From NCBI RefSeq assembly GCF_039693965.1, contig NZ_CP155576.1:1488001-1552000 (forward strand): DNA of 64,000 nt, given 5' to 3'. This DNA is from Moraxella sp. K1664 (lineage in GTDB: Bacteria > Pseudomonadota > Gammaproteobacteria > Pseudomonadales > Moraxellaceae). Made by a program: the position numbers and the translations under genes. This document shows, piece after piece, positions 33,544 through 44,579 of this stretch. The stretch's first letter is position 1. Each line of letters begins with the position of its first letter. A model generated the notes under the pieces. That model did not search any database and had not been told where the DNA came from. It saw only the letters and a program-made list of their open reading frames with translations.

Positions 33544-34444
33544 AGACCTCTTTCCAAACTACCCCAGCTCAAAATTATAAATCGCAGAAATTAGATTCAC
33601 CCTTAATCCAAATCTTTTTCTGCGATTGCGGTAGCGACATGATAAGATTTTAAAACACTTGAGTTTCCCAATGACATGTTCATTGGTTACTCGCTTGGAT
33701 GATAACTTGCGATTTGCTTTTTTATCTGCTTTGGTTAAAGGTTTAAGTTTTGTCTTTTTCTTTGGTAGTTGGCTATTTGCATGAGTTTGTTGTATGCCTT
33801 GATAGCCTGAATCTACTTGAATCAAAATACTTTGTTTGATGGTTATTTTTGATGATTGGTAGAGTTTAAAGTCATGCATGCCTCCTCTACCAACATGGGT
33901 GCATAGTATTCTCTTACTCTTTTTATCAACAACAATTTGTGCTTTTAAGGTATGACGTTTCTTTTTGCCTGAGTACTGTCGCCTTTGCTTTTTTTAGGTC
34001 TCTCTATGGGGATTTCTGTGGCATCAATGAGTACAGTTTCAAGGTTGTTGTCTTGCCATAAGGCTTTTTTACCTGGCAAGGCAAAGTCTTTGTGATTGAT
34101 GAGTATACCTTCCACCCATTTAATTGCCTTGCACACAGCACTTTTAGTAATACCAAAGTCTTGGGCTATGTGAAATTGACTGCGGTATTCTCTGTAGTAG
34201 TTTAAGGTTATGACAAGTTTACTCTCTGGGCTAATTTTGGCTTTTCTACCGCCTTTTTTATGTTGTTCATTGTAGGCTTCTTGTAGTATTGTAAGCATGT
34301 GTTGATAAGTAGTTCTTTTTATACCAAAGTATCGTTTAAACTCACTGTCGTTTAGTTTTTCAGCTTGCTTGGGTGTCATGTCTTGGTTTTTTAAGGTTAA
34401 ATGGGTATTATAACATGATGTGTTGTTGGTTTGGAAAGGGGTCT
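33544..34444. mobile_element. IS5-family insertion sequence, about 0.9 kb
   Basis: Terminal inverted repeats are AGACCTCTTTCCAAAC (33544-33559) and GTTTGGAAAGGGGTCT (34429-34444), matching at 15 of 16 positions. The interior carries one transposase gene in two overlapping frames. A clear target duplication is not visible at the outer edges. The element lies in the spacer between a small plus-strand gene and hemH, so no host gene is visibly cut. Confidence 0.82.
33559..34379 (-). CDS. IS5-family transposase, two frames joined by -1 frameshift
   Basis: The first frame (34379-33945) encodes MTPKQAEKLNDSEFKRYFGI and the helix-turn-helix region, up to VLIDATEIPIERPKK, which holds the first Asp of the DDE site. 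The second frame (to 33559) continues KKQRRQYSGKKKRHTLKAQI and then VVDKKSKRILCTHVGRGGMH, and holds VDSGYQG with the next Asp. The overlap contains CCTAAAAAAAGC (A7 at 33989-33995). Slipping back one base there joins the frames into 273 residues. This fits programmed frameshifting, or a mutated copy if relatives are single-frame. Confidence 0.75.
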
Positions 34445-34537
34445 ATTAAATTTCTCAATGATAAAATTTATCAAATAATTCTCGCAATTTTACCAAAAAA
34501 TGATAAACTAAGTTAAACTTTTAAATGATAAACATTC

Positions 34538-35500
34538 ATGAAAACCGCCATTATCCTTGTCAATCTAGGCACGCCTGACGAACCCACCCCACAGGGCGTT
34601 CGCCGTTATTTGCGTGAGTTTTTGTCCGATACTCGGGTGATTGAAATTCCATCCTTTATTTGGAAAATTATCCTTAATCTGTTTGTATTAACCACCCGTC
34701 CCAAACGTGTCGCTCATGCGTATCAAAGCGTATGGACACAAGACGGCTCACCCCTGCTAGCGATTTTAAAACAGCAAGCAAGCCTGCTTGAAGACCACCT
34801 TGCCAAGCAGGGCAAAAACGTCCCTGTTTTTCCTGCGACTACTTATGGCAATCCTAACATCAAGGCGGTCATGGCGGATTTAGAAGATAAAGGCTATGAT
34901 GACTTTATCGTCTTTTCGTTGTACCCACAATATTCGGCAACGACCACAGGGGCGGTGTTTGATAAAGTGGCAGAGTATTGCATGAAAAAGCGTAATATGC
35001 CCGCCGTGCAGTTTACCAGAGATTATCACGACCACCCGTTATATATACAGGCGTTGGCGGATAGTATTCGTAAGTTTTGGGCAGAGCATGGGCGAGCTGA
35101 CAGGCTACTCATGAGTTTTCACGGCATTCCTAAGCCTTATGCTGACAAAGGTGACCCTTATGCCGATGAGTGCCGTAAAACGGCGGTGCTAGTCGCAAGC
35201 GAGCTAGGACTTGGCACACACGAATGGGCGATAAGTTTCCAATCACGCTTTGGGGCTCAGGAATGGCTAAAACCCTACACCGACGAGCTTCTGACTGAAT
35301 GGGGTAATCAAGGCGTGTCGGTGCAAGTGCTAAGCCCTGCTTTTTCTGCTGATTGCTTGGAGACCTTAGAAGAGCTGGCGGTAGAGAACCGTGATAACTT
35401 TATCAACGCTGGCGGTAAGTCGTATCAGTATATCCCCGCTCTAAATACCGATGAGTTACATATCCAGCTCATGGCGGACATGGTGGGGCGGTATTTGTGA
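34538..35500 (+). CDS. hemH: Ferrochelatase
   Basis: Inserts Fe2+ into protoporphyrin IX, the last step of haem synthesis. The 320-residue protein has the LVNLGTPDEPTP start, the catalytic His195 in LLMSFHGIPK, and Glu275 in LSPAFSADCLETLEEL. Members of this branch are peripheral membrane proteins. It is transcribed away from the IS5-family element, whose right end lies 93 bases upstream; the promoter of hemH may therefore have been changed by the insertion. Confidence 0.96.
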   Translation: MKTAIILVNLGTPDEPTPQGVRRYLREFLSDTRVIEIPSFIWKIILNLFVLTTRPKRVAHAYQSVWTQDGSPLLAILKQQASLLEDHLAKQGKNVPVFPATTYGNPNIKAVMADLEDKGYDDFIVFSLYPQYSATTTGAVFDKVAEYCMKKRNMPAVQFTRDYHDHPLYIQALADSIRKFWAEHGRADRLLMSFHGIPKPYADKGDPYADECRKTAVLVASELGLGTHEWAISFQSRFGAQEWLKPYTDELLTEWGNQGVSVQVLSPAFSADCLETLEELAVENRDNFINAGGKSYQYIPALNTDELHIQLMADMVGRYL

Positions 35501-35626
35501 GTGTGCTTTGCTATACCAATTTTATGCCCAAATGCCAAAATTTTACCGCCAAAGTAGATGACTAAATCAAACAGGCGTGATAAACTAACAAAATTTATTT
35601 GAAAAAGATTTTTGGGATTTGGTGCT

Positions 35627-36505
35627 ATGAGTACTTTTTTGACGATAGTCGTTGTATTGGTCATTTTGCTGGGGCTATGGCTGATTATCCGCAGTATGCT
35701 TGCCAAGGATTTTGAAGGCGACACCAAGACATTGGCGTACAAGGACGGTTTGCCGATTTTGCCCCGAGATGAGCGGGGGCAGTCGGCACTATCAGTGGAA
35801 ACACAGAGCCAAGATGAGACGGTCAGTGCCGAGCCCGTCAAATCAGGGCGAGAGTTGGCTGATGAGACCAAAGCGGACGCCCTGTCAAGCCTTGCCATGG
35901 TCGCAAGCCAAGACTCTAATGCTCATAACACTCCCCAAGATGATGATGCCGACATACTAGCCGATGAACCCATTAAAAAAGAGCGGTTTACCGAGCCGTC
36001 AAGTGACTTTGTCCAGAACTCACCTGTGCTTGACCGTCATCTTGAAGAACAGCAAGCCTTTGACCAAGACAACGACCCCTTGCTCAATGCCCAAGAGACG
36101 GTTACGGTCGTCATCACCCCCAAAGACCAATACAATGGACTCTCAGGCAGGGCGGTGCTTGATATCGTCAGAGCCTATGGGCTAAAATACGGCGTGATGA
36201 ACATGTATCATCGCTATGAGCGTGAAGACGGCACGGGCAAGCTGTGGTTTAGCATGCTGGGCGTGGGTTATGATGGTTCGGTGGAAGGCTTTGATTTAAA
36301 CACTTTGACTGACAGCCATTTTAGTGCGTTATCGCTGTTCTTGTCTTTGCCACACCCCCATGCCTTGCGTGGTTTTGATAGCATGGTATCGGTCGCCCAG
36401 ATGATTGCCAAAGACATCAATGCCGATGTGCATGATGATGAAGGCTATATCTTGGACGGGGCGTATTTGGCAAAACTGCGTGCCAAAGTTGCCGATTACC
36501 GTTAA
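35627..36505 (+). CDS. zipA: Cell division protein ZipA
   Basis: Divisome protein that tethers FtsZ to the inner membrane. The N-terminal helix (MSTFLTIVVVLVILLGLWLI) is followed by an acidic and Pro/Gln-containing linker to about residue 150, and by a C-terminal ZipA domain (TVVITPKDQYNGLSGRAVLD, then MYHRYEREDGTGKLWFSM). A TTG at 35612 extends the frame, but the ATG at 35627 begins the membrane helix and is preferred. The zipA-ligA order is conserved in gammaproteobacteria. Confidence 0.9.
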   Translation: MSTFLTIVVVLVILLGLWLIIRSMLAKDFEGDTKTLAYKDGLPILPRDERGQSALSVETQSQDETVSAEPVKSGRELADETKADALSSLAMVASQDSNAHNTPQDDDADILADEPIKKERFTEPSSDFVQNSPVLDRHLEEQQAFDQDNDPLLNAQETVTVVITPKDQYNGLSGRAVLDIVRAYGLKYGVMNMYHRYEREDGTGKLWFSMLGVGYDGSVEGFDLNTLTDSHFSALSLFLSLPHPHALRGFDSMVSVAQMIAKDINADVHDDEGYILDGAYLAKLRAKVADYR

Positions 36506-36519
36506 TCAACCATGATTGA

Positions 36520-36547
36520 AAAGCCGTCTTTGATAGGGCGGTTTTTT
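36520..36547 (+). terminator. Terminator after zipA
   Basis: AAGCCGTC and GGGCGGTT pair around a 7-base loop and run into TTTTTT, ahead of ligA. Some read-through into ligA is likely. Confidence 0.6.
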
Positions 36548-36586
36548 AAACGTTAAAATTTACCTATTTTTAAATTATTCAATTAA

Positions 36587-38677
<2,091 letters not shown>

Positions 38678-38741
38678 AGATTGGTTATGTATTGACAAAG
38701 GTTTAAAACTGTTGGTAAATTGTTGTTTTAACATTTGGATA

Positions 38742-38766
38742 GGGCAAATTGCAATTTGCCCCTACG
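38742..38766. repeat. REP-like palindrome
   Basis: GGGCAAATTGCAATTTGCCC is a perfect 20-base palindrome followed by CTACG, matching the GTAGGGGC end type seen in the other copies. It lies in the 250-base gap between ligA and the EamA gene. Confidence 0.6.
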
Positions 38767-38836
38767 ATACTCTGTCAAATGATAATTTTACCCTGTCAAA
38801 ACTACTTATCCGATTTCAAAACGCCAATGTAAAAAC

Positions 38837-38860
38837 GGGCGTGTTCAACACGCCCCTACA
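38837..38860. repeat. REP-like palindrome
   Basis: GGGCGTGTTCAACACGCCC is a 19-base inverted repeat followed by CTACA. It is in the same orientation as the copy 95 bases upstream. Its half GTTCAACACGCCC is shared with the right end of the TIR element at 23465-23683. Confidence 0.6.
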
Positions 38861-38927
38861 AGGTATTATTTTAAAATTTAGCATTGACATTATTTGCTAA
38901 AATTTATGTAATTAAAAAGGACTTACC

Positions 38928-39821
38928 ATGCCCCACACAAACACCCCCAACACCCAAAACCTATTTTCCATGATAGGTTTGGTTATCGGCTGTGTGCTGT
39001 TTGGGCTTGGCAGTCTCATTGTCGCCCATGTGGATAGCGTGGGGGCGTATGCCATGGCGTTTTGGCGACTGAGTGTGTCGGCACTCATCTTTTTATCGCT
39101 TGCTCTGATATTTCGCCAGCCTTTCCCCAATTCACGGCGTGCGGTCATCTTGGCACTCATCTCAGGCGGTGCGTTGGGGCTTGATTTGGGGCTTTGGCAT
39201 GAGAGCATCTATGCCGTAGGGCCGGGCATTTCTACTTTATTAAATAGCTTGCAGATTTTCTTTTTGGCATTCATCGCCTTTGCGTGGTTTGGCGAAAAAC
39301 AGACCAAATTACAACTGTTTAGCCTGGTACTTGCGTCCATTGGCGTGGCACTCATCGCAAGCCCTGAATTTGCTCACAACTCGTCCGCTTTGTGGGGTTT
39401 TGTGTCGGGGATTTTGTCGGGGGCGTTTTTGGCGGTGTCCATGTCCTTTGTCAGACGTACGCATGAAGTGGCAGATGTGGCGATTTTCCCCATGATGACT
39501 TTGGTGGGCGTGGGCGGTGCGTTGGCTCTATTGCCACTCATGCTGATGTTTGATGTGGGTAAAATCCTACCAACTACCCTGCCCGAATGGGGCTGGATAC
39601 TCGTCTATGGGGCGGTCATGCAGTGTATGGCGTGGGGGCTAATTGCCTATTCTATCCCCAAAATCGCTTTGTCTTTGACGGGACTGCTACTTTTGACCGA
39701 ACCTGTTGCCACGCTCATCATTGATTATTTTTGGCTAGATAAACCGATTGATGCCATGCAATGGGGCGGGGCGTTTTTGGTAATGTTTGCCATTTATTTG
39801 GGGTCGCCCAGAAAGGGATAA
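38928..39821 (+). CDS. EamA/DMT superfamily transporter
   Basis: Inner-membrane metabolite exporter of the drug/metabolite transporter superfamily, 297 residues with ten predicted helices in two EamA repeats (about 10-140 and 150-290). Conserved features are AMAFWRLSVSALIFL near 42-56, and GLLLLTEPVATLIIDYFWLD near 256-275. The ATG has AAGGA 6 bases upstream. The substrate cannot be predicted. It stands alone behind a repeat-rich spacer. Confidence 0.85.
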   Translation: MPHTNTPNTQNLFSMIGLVIGCVLFGLGSLIVAHVDSVGAYAMAFWRLSVSALIFLSLALIFRQPFPNSRRAVILALISGGALGLDLGLWHESIYAVGPGISTLLNSLQIFFLAFIAFAWFGEKQTKLQLFSLVLASIGVALIASPEFAHNSSALWGFVSGILSGAFLAVSMSFVRRTHEVADVAIFPMMTLVGVGGALALLPLMLMFDVGKILPTTLPEWGWILVYGAVMQCMAWGLIAYSIPKIALSLTGLLLLTEPVATLIIDYFWLDKPIDAMQWGGAFLVMFAIYLGSPRKG

Positions 39822-39881
39822 TTAGAAAAAGGGCAATGGCAAATTGGGCAAGAAATTTACCCAATTTACTGCCGTATTGGA

Positions 39882-40358
39882 TTATTGCCCCAACACCGTT
39901 TTAATCAATTTTTCAGCATTGGCAAGGGTATTTGCCACGTCAGACGGCTGTATTTGACTGCCTTTAATCAACTCATTGGCAGGGGTGTATATGACCTGTA
40001 CCTGCCCATCAGTTTCGGTGATTAGCACCTTTAAGGGTAATGCTAGGGCAAAAGCAGGGTCTTTTTTCATGAGCGGTGTGCCTGCTTTGGGGCTGCCATA
40101 GATAATCACGGTGGCAGGTTGCATGGTCATACCGTCATCTTGGGCAGCTTTGGCGTGATCAATGGTGGCAAATACAGTCATGCCTTTGCTTTGGATGGCA
40201 GATTTTAGGCGACTAACCGTGGTATTAAAATCATAAGGGCTAATTAGATTGGTGTGAGTCATGGCGGTGGCTTTTGTTGGTTCGTGGACAGGACTGATGG
40301 CAGTACATGCACTAAGCGATAAGGTTAGGGCAAGCAAGGCCAAGCTGGGGGTTTTCAT
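39882..40358 (-). CDS. DUF302 domain lipoprotein
   Basis: The lipoprotein signal MKTPSLALLALTLSLSAC (Cys18) is followed by a DUF302 domain recognisable by YDFNTTVSRLKSAIQSKGMT, then VFATIDHAKAA, then VIIYGSPKAGTPLM. The DUF302 fold is widespread in periplasmic proteins of unknown role. It is transcribed towards, and convergent with, the EamA gene and is divergent from the tRNA-Trp gene. Confidence 0.83.
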   Translation of the reverse strand: MKTPSLALLALTLSLSACTAISPVHEPTKATAMTHTNLISPYDFNTTVSRLKSAIQSKGMTVFATIDHAKAAQDDGMTMQPATVIIYGSPKAGTPLMKKDPAFALALPLKVLITETDGQVQVIYTPANELIKGSQIQPSDVANTLANAEKLIKTVLGQ

Positions 40359-40621
40359 GATATTTTCCTAAAATAAATTTCCTAAAAATACAACTGGGCA
40401 TCTTTGCCTTTGTCATCTGTTGTGCTGTCATAAAAATGACTGTTTTGGTTTAAGGCAGTTCAACTACAAGTTAAATTTTTAAATCAAGTCATCAATAATT
40501 AATTGCATCATTAAAGATTTAACATGATGAAGATTTAACATGATGAGTCTGACATGCTCCATATTAGCACCAAATGAGATAAAAATAAAGTCAAAAATTT
40601 TAGTAAAAGTTCAAAAAGTAC
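40359..40621. other. Gene-free spacer before tRNA-Trp
   Basis: This AT-rich stretch between the divergent DUF302 gene and the tRNA promoter contains no open frame with coding character. A tandem 15-base near-repeat (AAGATTTAACATGATG at about 40516-40541) is the only feature I see. Confidence 0.4.
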
Positions 40622-40649
40622 TTGCAAATACCAAAAATATGTATATAAT
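40622..40649 (+). promoter_or_regulatory. Promoter of the tRNA-Trp-secE-nusG unit
   Basis: TTGCAA (40622-40627) and TATAAT (40644-40649) are separated by 16 bases and would start RNA about 13 bases before the tRNA. Confidence 0.75.
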
Positions 40650-40668
40650 AGCAGTCCTTAACAACCTT

Positions 40669-40744
40669 AGGCGACTGGCTCAATTGGTAGAGCAGCGGAC
40701 TCCAAATCCGCAGGTTGGGGGTTCGAGTCCCTCGTCGCCTGCCA
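40669..40744 (+). tRNA. trpT: tRNA-Trp (anticodon CCA)
   Basis: The 76 bases fold into a standard cloverleaf: acceptor stem AGGCGAC/GTCGCCT, D-arm with GGCTCAATTGGTAGAGC, anticodon stem-loop with CCA at 40702-40704, T-arm GGGGGTTCGAGTCCCTC, and an encoded CCA end. It lies 56 bases ahead of secE, the usual position in gammaproteobacteria; the tuf gene found upstream of secE in E. coli is absent here. Confidence 0.98.
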
Positions 40745-40800
40745 TCTTTTTATTTCCCCTTTTTTAATCATCACTTCCTTATTTTAAGGAAATCTTTTGC

Positions 40801-41310
40801 ATGAGCGACAATAAGAATAATCCCCAAAACGACACCAAAAGCGATTTAGAAACTCGCTTGGCAGACGCCAAAGCCACTGCCGAGAGCCTACTAAATAAAC
40901 GCAAAGCCGTTGTCGTCTCCGAAGAAAATGTCGTTGATGTGGCAACCACTCGCTCTGGTGTGGATATCGTGCTGTGGCTCATCGCTATTTCGGCACTTAT
41001 TAGCTCTACCTTGATTTCTACTTATTTGCCACGCTATTGGGCACCTGCCACCGAGTCAATCACTCAGCTGCTTATCACGGCAGGACTTGTGCTGTTGGCG
41101 GTGATTTGCCTTGCCTTTACCCATCAAGGACGAGCCTTTAAAGTATTGCTAAAAGACGCAGGCATTGAGCTTCGCCGTGTGACATGGCCGACCAAAAACG
41201 AGACCTTTAAATACACATGGCAGGTCATTGTGGTGATGATTATCGTGGGTTTTATCGTGTGGCTTTTAGATAATTTATTTAATTATCTACTTGGGTTTAT
41301 TTTGCATTAA
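40801..41310 (+). CDS. secE: Preprotein translocase subunit SecE
   Basis: Essential subunit of the SecYEG channel. The 169-residue protein is the long gammaproteobacterial form: an acidic N-terminal region, two extra helices (about 58-78 and 85-106), and the conserved C-terminal part with IELRRVTWPTKNETFKYTWQ (about 121-140) and the last membrane helix. It is followed by nusG after 39 bases, as in most bacteria. Confidence 0.95.
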   Translation: MSDNKNNPQNDTKSDLETRLADAKATAESLLNKRKAVVVSEENVVDVATTRSGVDIVLWLIAISALISSTLISTYLPRYWAPATESITQLLITAGLVLLAVICLAFTHQGRAFKVLLKDAGIELRRVTWPTKNETFKYTWQVIVVMIIVGFIVWLLDNLFNYLLGFILH

Positions 41311-41349
41311 TCTTATCTCTTATCGGCTTATATCATTAGGAAAATCATC

Positions 41350-41880
41350 ATGCGTTGGTATATCATTCAAGCATTTTCAGGTTATGAAAAACAAGTTCAA
41401 CGTGCCTTAATTGAACGTATCAAAAGAAGTGAGCTGTCCGAGTATTTCGGTGATGTGCTTGTGCCGACCGAAGAAGTGATTGAAATGCGTGATGGCAAAA
41501 AACGCACCGTTGAACATAAACTATTTCCCGGTTATGTGCTTATTGAAATGGAAATGCGTGAAGATACATGGCATGTGGTTAAAGACTGCCCGAACATCTC
41601 AGGCTTTATCGGTGGCACCAAAGACCAACCTGCCCCCATCACCAAAGTAGAAGCTGACCGCATTCTAAACCGCATCAATAAAGGTGCAGACGCTCCAAGA
41701 CCGAAGACCATGTTTGAGCCAGGTGAAGAAGTGCTTATCATCGACGGGCCTTTTGCCGACTTTAAAGGCATGGTCAAAAAAGTGGATTGTGAAAAATCCA
41801 AACTGTCTTTGACGGTCAGTGTGTTTAGTCGTCCGACAGACGTTGAGATTGAATTTGCAAAAGTTGAAAAAACAGTTTAA
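41350..41880 (+). CDS. nusG: Transcription termination/antitermination protein NusG
   Basis: Elongation factor that binds RNA polymerase and links it to Rho or the ribosome. The 176-residue protein has the NGN domain (MRWYIIQAFSGYEKQVQRAL; LFPGYVLIEMEM) and a KOW domain (FEPGEEVLIIDGPFADFKGM, about 119-138). AGGAAAA precedes the ATG. It is the last gene before the ribosomal protein block. Confidence 0.97.
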   Translation: MRWYIIQAFSGYEKQVQRALIERIKRSELSEYFGDVLVPTEEVIEMRDGKKRTVEHKLFPGYVLIEMEMREDTWHVVKDCPNISGFIGGTKDQPAPITKVEADRILNRINKGADAPRPKTMFEPGEEVLIIDGPFADFKGMVKKVDCEKSKLSLTVSVFSRPTDVEIEFAKVEKTV

Positions 41881-41895
41881 TTTTTTATAAAAACC

Positions 41896-42059
41896 TGTTA
41901 TAATAGTCTTTTAGCTCTGAACAGATGTTCGGGGCTTTTGATTGACATACAAATCAGCACCGAGCTGATTGTAATTTAGGTGAATTTGGAAGTGTTTTCA
42001 AATTTGAACATCACGGGGAGCTATTTTAGCGTTATCACCCACCATTGGAGAGTATTCTC
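41896..42059 (+). promoter_or_regulatory. rplK promoter and L11-L1 leader
   Basis: TGTTATAAT (41896-41904) is an extended -10 directly after nusG. It is followed by a 10-bp hairpin AGCTCTGAAC/GTTCGGGGCT at about 41912-41936 and by a second hairpin AATCAGC/GCTGATT at about 41952-41970. A leader of this kind precedes rplK-rplA in other bacteria and is the site of L1 feedback. Which hairpin binds L1 cannot be told by eye. Confidence 0.45.
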
Positions 42060-42491
42060 ATGGCAAAGAAGATTGATGGCTACATCAAGCTACAAGTGCC
42101 TGCTGGCAAAGCAAACCCATCACCACCTATTGGTCCTGCTTTGGGTCAAAAAGGCGTGAACATCATGGCGTTCTGTAAAGAATTTAACGCCGCTTCTGCA
42201 AACATCGAACCAGGTCTGCCAATTCCTGTGGTCATTACCGTATTTAATGACAAGTCATTTACGTTTGTGATGAAGTCACCACCTGCGGCAGTATTGCTAC
42301 GTAAAGCAGCTGGCATTGCCAAAGGTTCTGCTGTTCCTAACAAAACCAAAGTTGGTACAGTAACTCGTGCTCAACTAGAAGAAATCGCCAAAACCAAAGA
42401 AGCGGATTTGACCGGTGCTGACCTAGACGCAGCGGTACGTACCATCGCTGGTACTGCCCGTTCTATGGGTCTTAATGTGGAGGGTGTGTAA
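42060..42491 (+). CDS. rplK: 50S ribosomal protein L11
   Basis: L11 binds the GTPase-associated centre of 23S rRNA. Residues [20 protein letters not shown] and the conserved [20 protein letters not shown] block identify it. The frame extends back to a TTG at 42045, but the ATG at 42060 gives the standard 143-residue protein and has GGAGAG upstream. It overlaps rplA by one base (TAATG). Confidence 0.98.
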   Translation: MAKKIDGYIKLQVPAGKANPSPPIGPALGQKGVNIMAFCKEFNAASANIEPGLPIPVVITVFNDKSFTFVMKSPPAAVLLRKAAGIAKGSAVPNKTKVGTVTRAQLEEIAKTKEADLTGADLDAAVRTIAGTARSMGLNVEGV

Positions 42492-43192
42492 TGGCTAAGC
42501 TAACCAAGCGTCAAAAGCTAATCAGCGAAAAAGTTGATGCTAACAAACTATACACCATCGAAGAAGCGGTTGAGATTCTAAACAGCCTACCTGCTGCTAA
42601 ATTTAAAGAGTCTATTGACATTGCCATCAATTTGGGTGTTGATCCACGTAAATCAGACCAAGTGGTTCGTGGTGCAACCAACCTACCTGCTGGTACTGGC
42701 AAAACTAAGCGTGTTGCGGTATTTGCCCAAGGTGCTGTTGCTGACGCCGCCAAAGAGGCAGGTGCGGACGTTGTTGGCTTTGAAGACCTAGCAGAGAGCA
42801 TTAAAGCGGGCAACCTTGACTTTGATGTTGTTATCGCTTCTCCTGATGCGATGCGTGTTGTTGGTCAGTTGGGTACTGTATTGGGTCCTCGTGGTTTAAT
42901 GCCAAACCCAAAAGTTGGTACAGTAACTGCCGATGTTGCTACTGCGGTTAAAAACACCAAAGCAGGTCAGGCTCAGTATCGTGTAGATAAAGCAGGTATT
43001 ATTCATGCTTCTATCGGTCAAGTAGGCTTTACTGGTGAGCAAATCGAGCAAAACGCAACTGCTCTACTAAATGACCTAAAACGTGCTAAACCAGCCACTT
43101 CTAAGGGTATTTATATCAAGAAGATTACGCTATCTAGCACCATGGGTCCTGGTCTTGCCATTGACCCAGTACCACACCGTGCCAACAAATAA
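42491..43192 (+). CDS. rplA: 50S ribosomal protein L1
   Basis: L1 forms the mobile stalk near the E site and represses its own operon. The 233 residues are full length and show [20 protein letters not shown] and the signature [15 protein letters not shown] at about 134-148. The start codon overlaps the rplK stop, showing translational coupling. Confidence 0.98.
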   Translation: MAKLTKRQKLISEKVDANKLYTIEEAVEILNSLPAAKFKESIDIAINLGVDPRKSDQVVRGATNLPAGTGKTKRVAVFAQGAVADAAKEAGADVVGFEDLAESIKAGNLDFDVVIASPDAMRVVGQLGTVLGPRGLMPNPKVGTVTADVATAVKNTKAGQAQYRVDKAGIIHASIGQVGFTGEQIEQNATALLNDLKRAKPATSKGIYIKKITLSSTMGPGLAIDPVPHRANK

Positions 43193-43513
43193 TCCTTGAT
43201 GGATTTGGGCGAAAAATCACAAATTGCTTGCTTTTTGAGATTTTTCGCTTATCTTATAATGGTGCAATTTTATGACAAGTTACCCGCATGACTTGCTCAT
43301 AAAAACAGATTTTAAGACATTAGCTCAGCACAACGGGTTGTGCTGTCTAAGACCGTAGGTGTTGGTAGTTATTCTTAAACATCAGCCTAATGAATGGGTA
43401 AAATCATTCGCCTACGCAGACGGTGAAAATCTCGCCGTATATTCGGTGCAAGTCTTTATTTATATTGGCTTGTAAAATTAATTATCACTTAGTGATAAAT
43501 ATGGAGACAACCC
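43193..43513 (+). promoter_or_regulatory. rplJ-rplL leader (L10 control region)
   Basis: The 321-base gap has no gene. It contains a 10-bp hairpin GCGAAAAATC/GATTTTTCGC (43209-43248) that may end part of the rplKA transcripts, a TATAAT at 43255-43260, a perfect hairpin AGCACAAC/GTTGTGCT near 43326-43345, and further paired segments down to GGAGA before rplJ. This matches the known long leader by which L10 represses its own translation. Confidence 0.55.
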
Positions 43514-44017
43514 ATGGCACTAAATCTTCAAGACAAACAAGCAATTGTTGCTGAAGTAAATGAAGCTGCCAAAGTTGCCCTATCTGCTGTTGTTGCCGAT
43601 TCTCGTGGCGTGACAGTGGGTCAGATGACCGAACTTCGTAAACAAGCTCGTGCAGCAGGCGTTGAGATGCGTATCGTACGTAACACGCTACTACGTCGTG
43701 CCTTAGAAGGTACTGACTATGCTTGCATGAATGATGTTTTCGTAGGTCCTACCTTGATTGCATTTTCAAATGAACACCCAGGTGCTGCGGCACGTCTGTT
43801 CAAGGAATTTGCCAAAGGTAATGACAAGTTCGAAATCAAAGGTGCAGCTTTTGAAGGCGAATTTATTGATGCAAAATCTATTGATAAACTCGCAACCCTA
43901 CCTACTTACGACGAAGCGATTGCACGTCTGATGGGTACCATGAAAGAAGCCGCAGCGGGCAAACTGGCTCGTACACTTGCCGCTCTTCGCGACAAAATGG
44001 AAGCCGAAGCCGCTTAA
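43514..44017 (+). CDS. rplJ: 50S ribosomal protein L10
   Basis: L10 is the base of the ribosomal stalk and carries L7/L12 dimers on its C-terminal helix. The 167-residue protein has the usual [20 protein letters not shown] start and [16 protein letters not shown], and ends in an Ala/Glu-rich helix. GGAGA lies 6 bases before the ATG. rplL follows after 72 bases. Confidence 0.97.
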   Translation: MALNLQDKQAIVAEVNEAAKVALSAVVADSRGVTVGQMTELRKQARAAGVEMRIVRNTLLRRALEGTDYACMNDVFVGPTLIAFSNEHPGAAARLFKEFAKGNDKFEIKGAAFEGEFIDAKSIDKLATLPTYDEAIARLMGTMKEAAAGKLARTLAALRDKMEAEAA

Positions 44018-44089
44018 TCTTAGACATCGGTTATCGCTTTTATTTAATCAAACTTTTTATTCAATCTTTATTTCATAGGAATAATTGCT

Positions 44090-44464
44090 ATGTCACTAAC
44101 TAACGAACAAATCTTAGATGCTATCGCAGCTAAATCAGTTATGGAAATCGTTGAGCTTATCTCTGCGATGGAAGAAAAATTCGGTGTATCTGCTGCTGCT
44201 CTAGCTGCTGCTCCTGTTGCTGGTGGCGACGCTGGCGGTGCTGCTGAAGAAAAAGATGACTTCAACGTTGTTATCACTTCTGCTGGCGACAAGAAAGTTG
44301 CTGTTATTAAAGTAGTGCGTGAAGTTACCGGTCTAGGTCTAAAAGAAGCCAAAGACCTGGTTGAAGGTGCACCACAAACTGTTAAAGAAGGTGCTTCTAA
44401 AGCTGAAGCTGAAGAGCTTAAGAAGAAACTTGAAGAAGCTGGTGCTTCTGTTGAACTTAAATAA
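44090..44464 (+). CDS. rplL: 50S ribosomal protein L7/L12
   Basis: Acidic stalk protein that recruits translation factors. The 124 residues show an N-terminal dimerisation domain, the Ala/Gly hinge ([16 protein letters not shown], about 41-56) and the C-terminal domain with [20 protein letters not shown]. Codon choice is typical of very highly expressed genes. Confidence 0.98.
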   Translation: MSLTNEQILDAIAAKSVMEIVELISAMEEKFGVSAAALAAAPVAGGDAGGAAEEKDDFNVVITSAGDKKVAVIKVVREVTGLGLKEAKDLVEGAPQTVKEGASKAEAEELKKKLEEAGASVELK

Positions 44465-44532
44465 TCTAAGTTTAACCGCTTAACTCATTTTTCTTAGATT
44501 GATAATCATCAATTTAGCACAAGAAATTTGAT

Positions 44533-44570
44533 AAAAACCCCATTTTGTTATTGCAAGATGGGGTTTTTTA
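44533..44570 (+). terminator. Attenuator between rplL and rpoB
   Basis: AAAACCCCATTTTG and CAAGATGGGGTTTTTT form a strong stem with a T-run, 70 bases after rplL. In other bacteria a partial terminator at this place lowers rpoBC expression relative to the ribosomal proteins. Confidence 0.8.
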
Positions 44571-44579
44571 CTGTATAAT
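44551..44579 (+). promoter_or_regulatory. rpoBC promoter overlapping the attenuator
   Basis: TTGCAA (44551-44556) lies in the loop and second arm of the attenuator hairpin, and TATAAT (44574-44579) follows at 17-base spacing. The transcript would have a leader of about 250 bases (44586-44834) before rpoB, in which I see no open frame of note. Confidence 0.6.

Noticed and set aside
40540-40767. 75-codon open frame across the tRNA-Trp gene
   Set aside because: Its second half is the tRNA itself and no ribosome site or domain supports translation.
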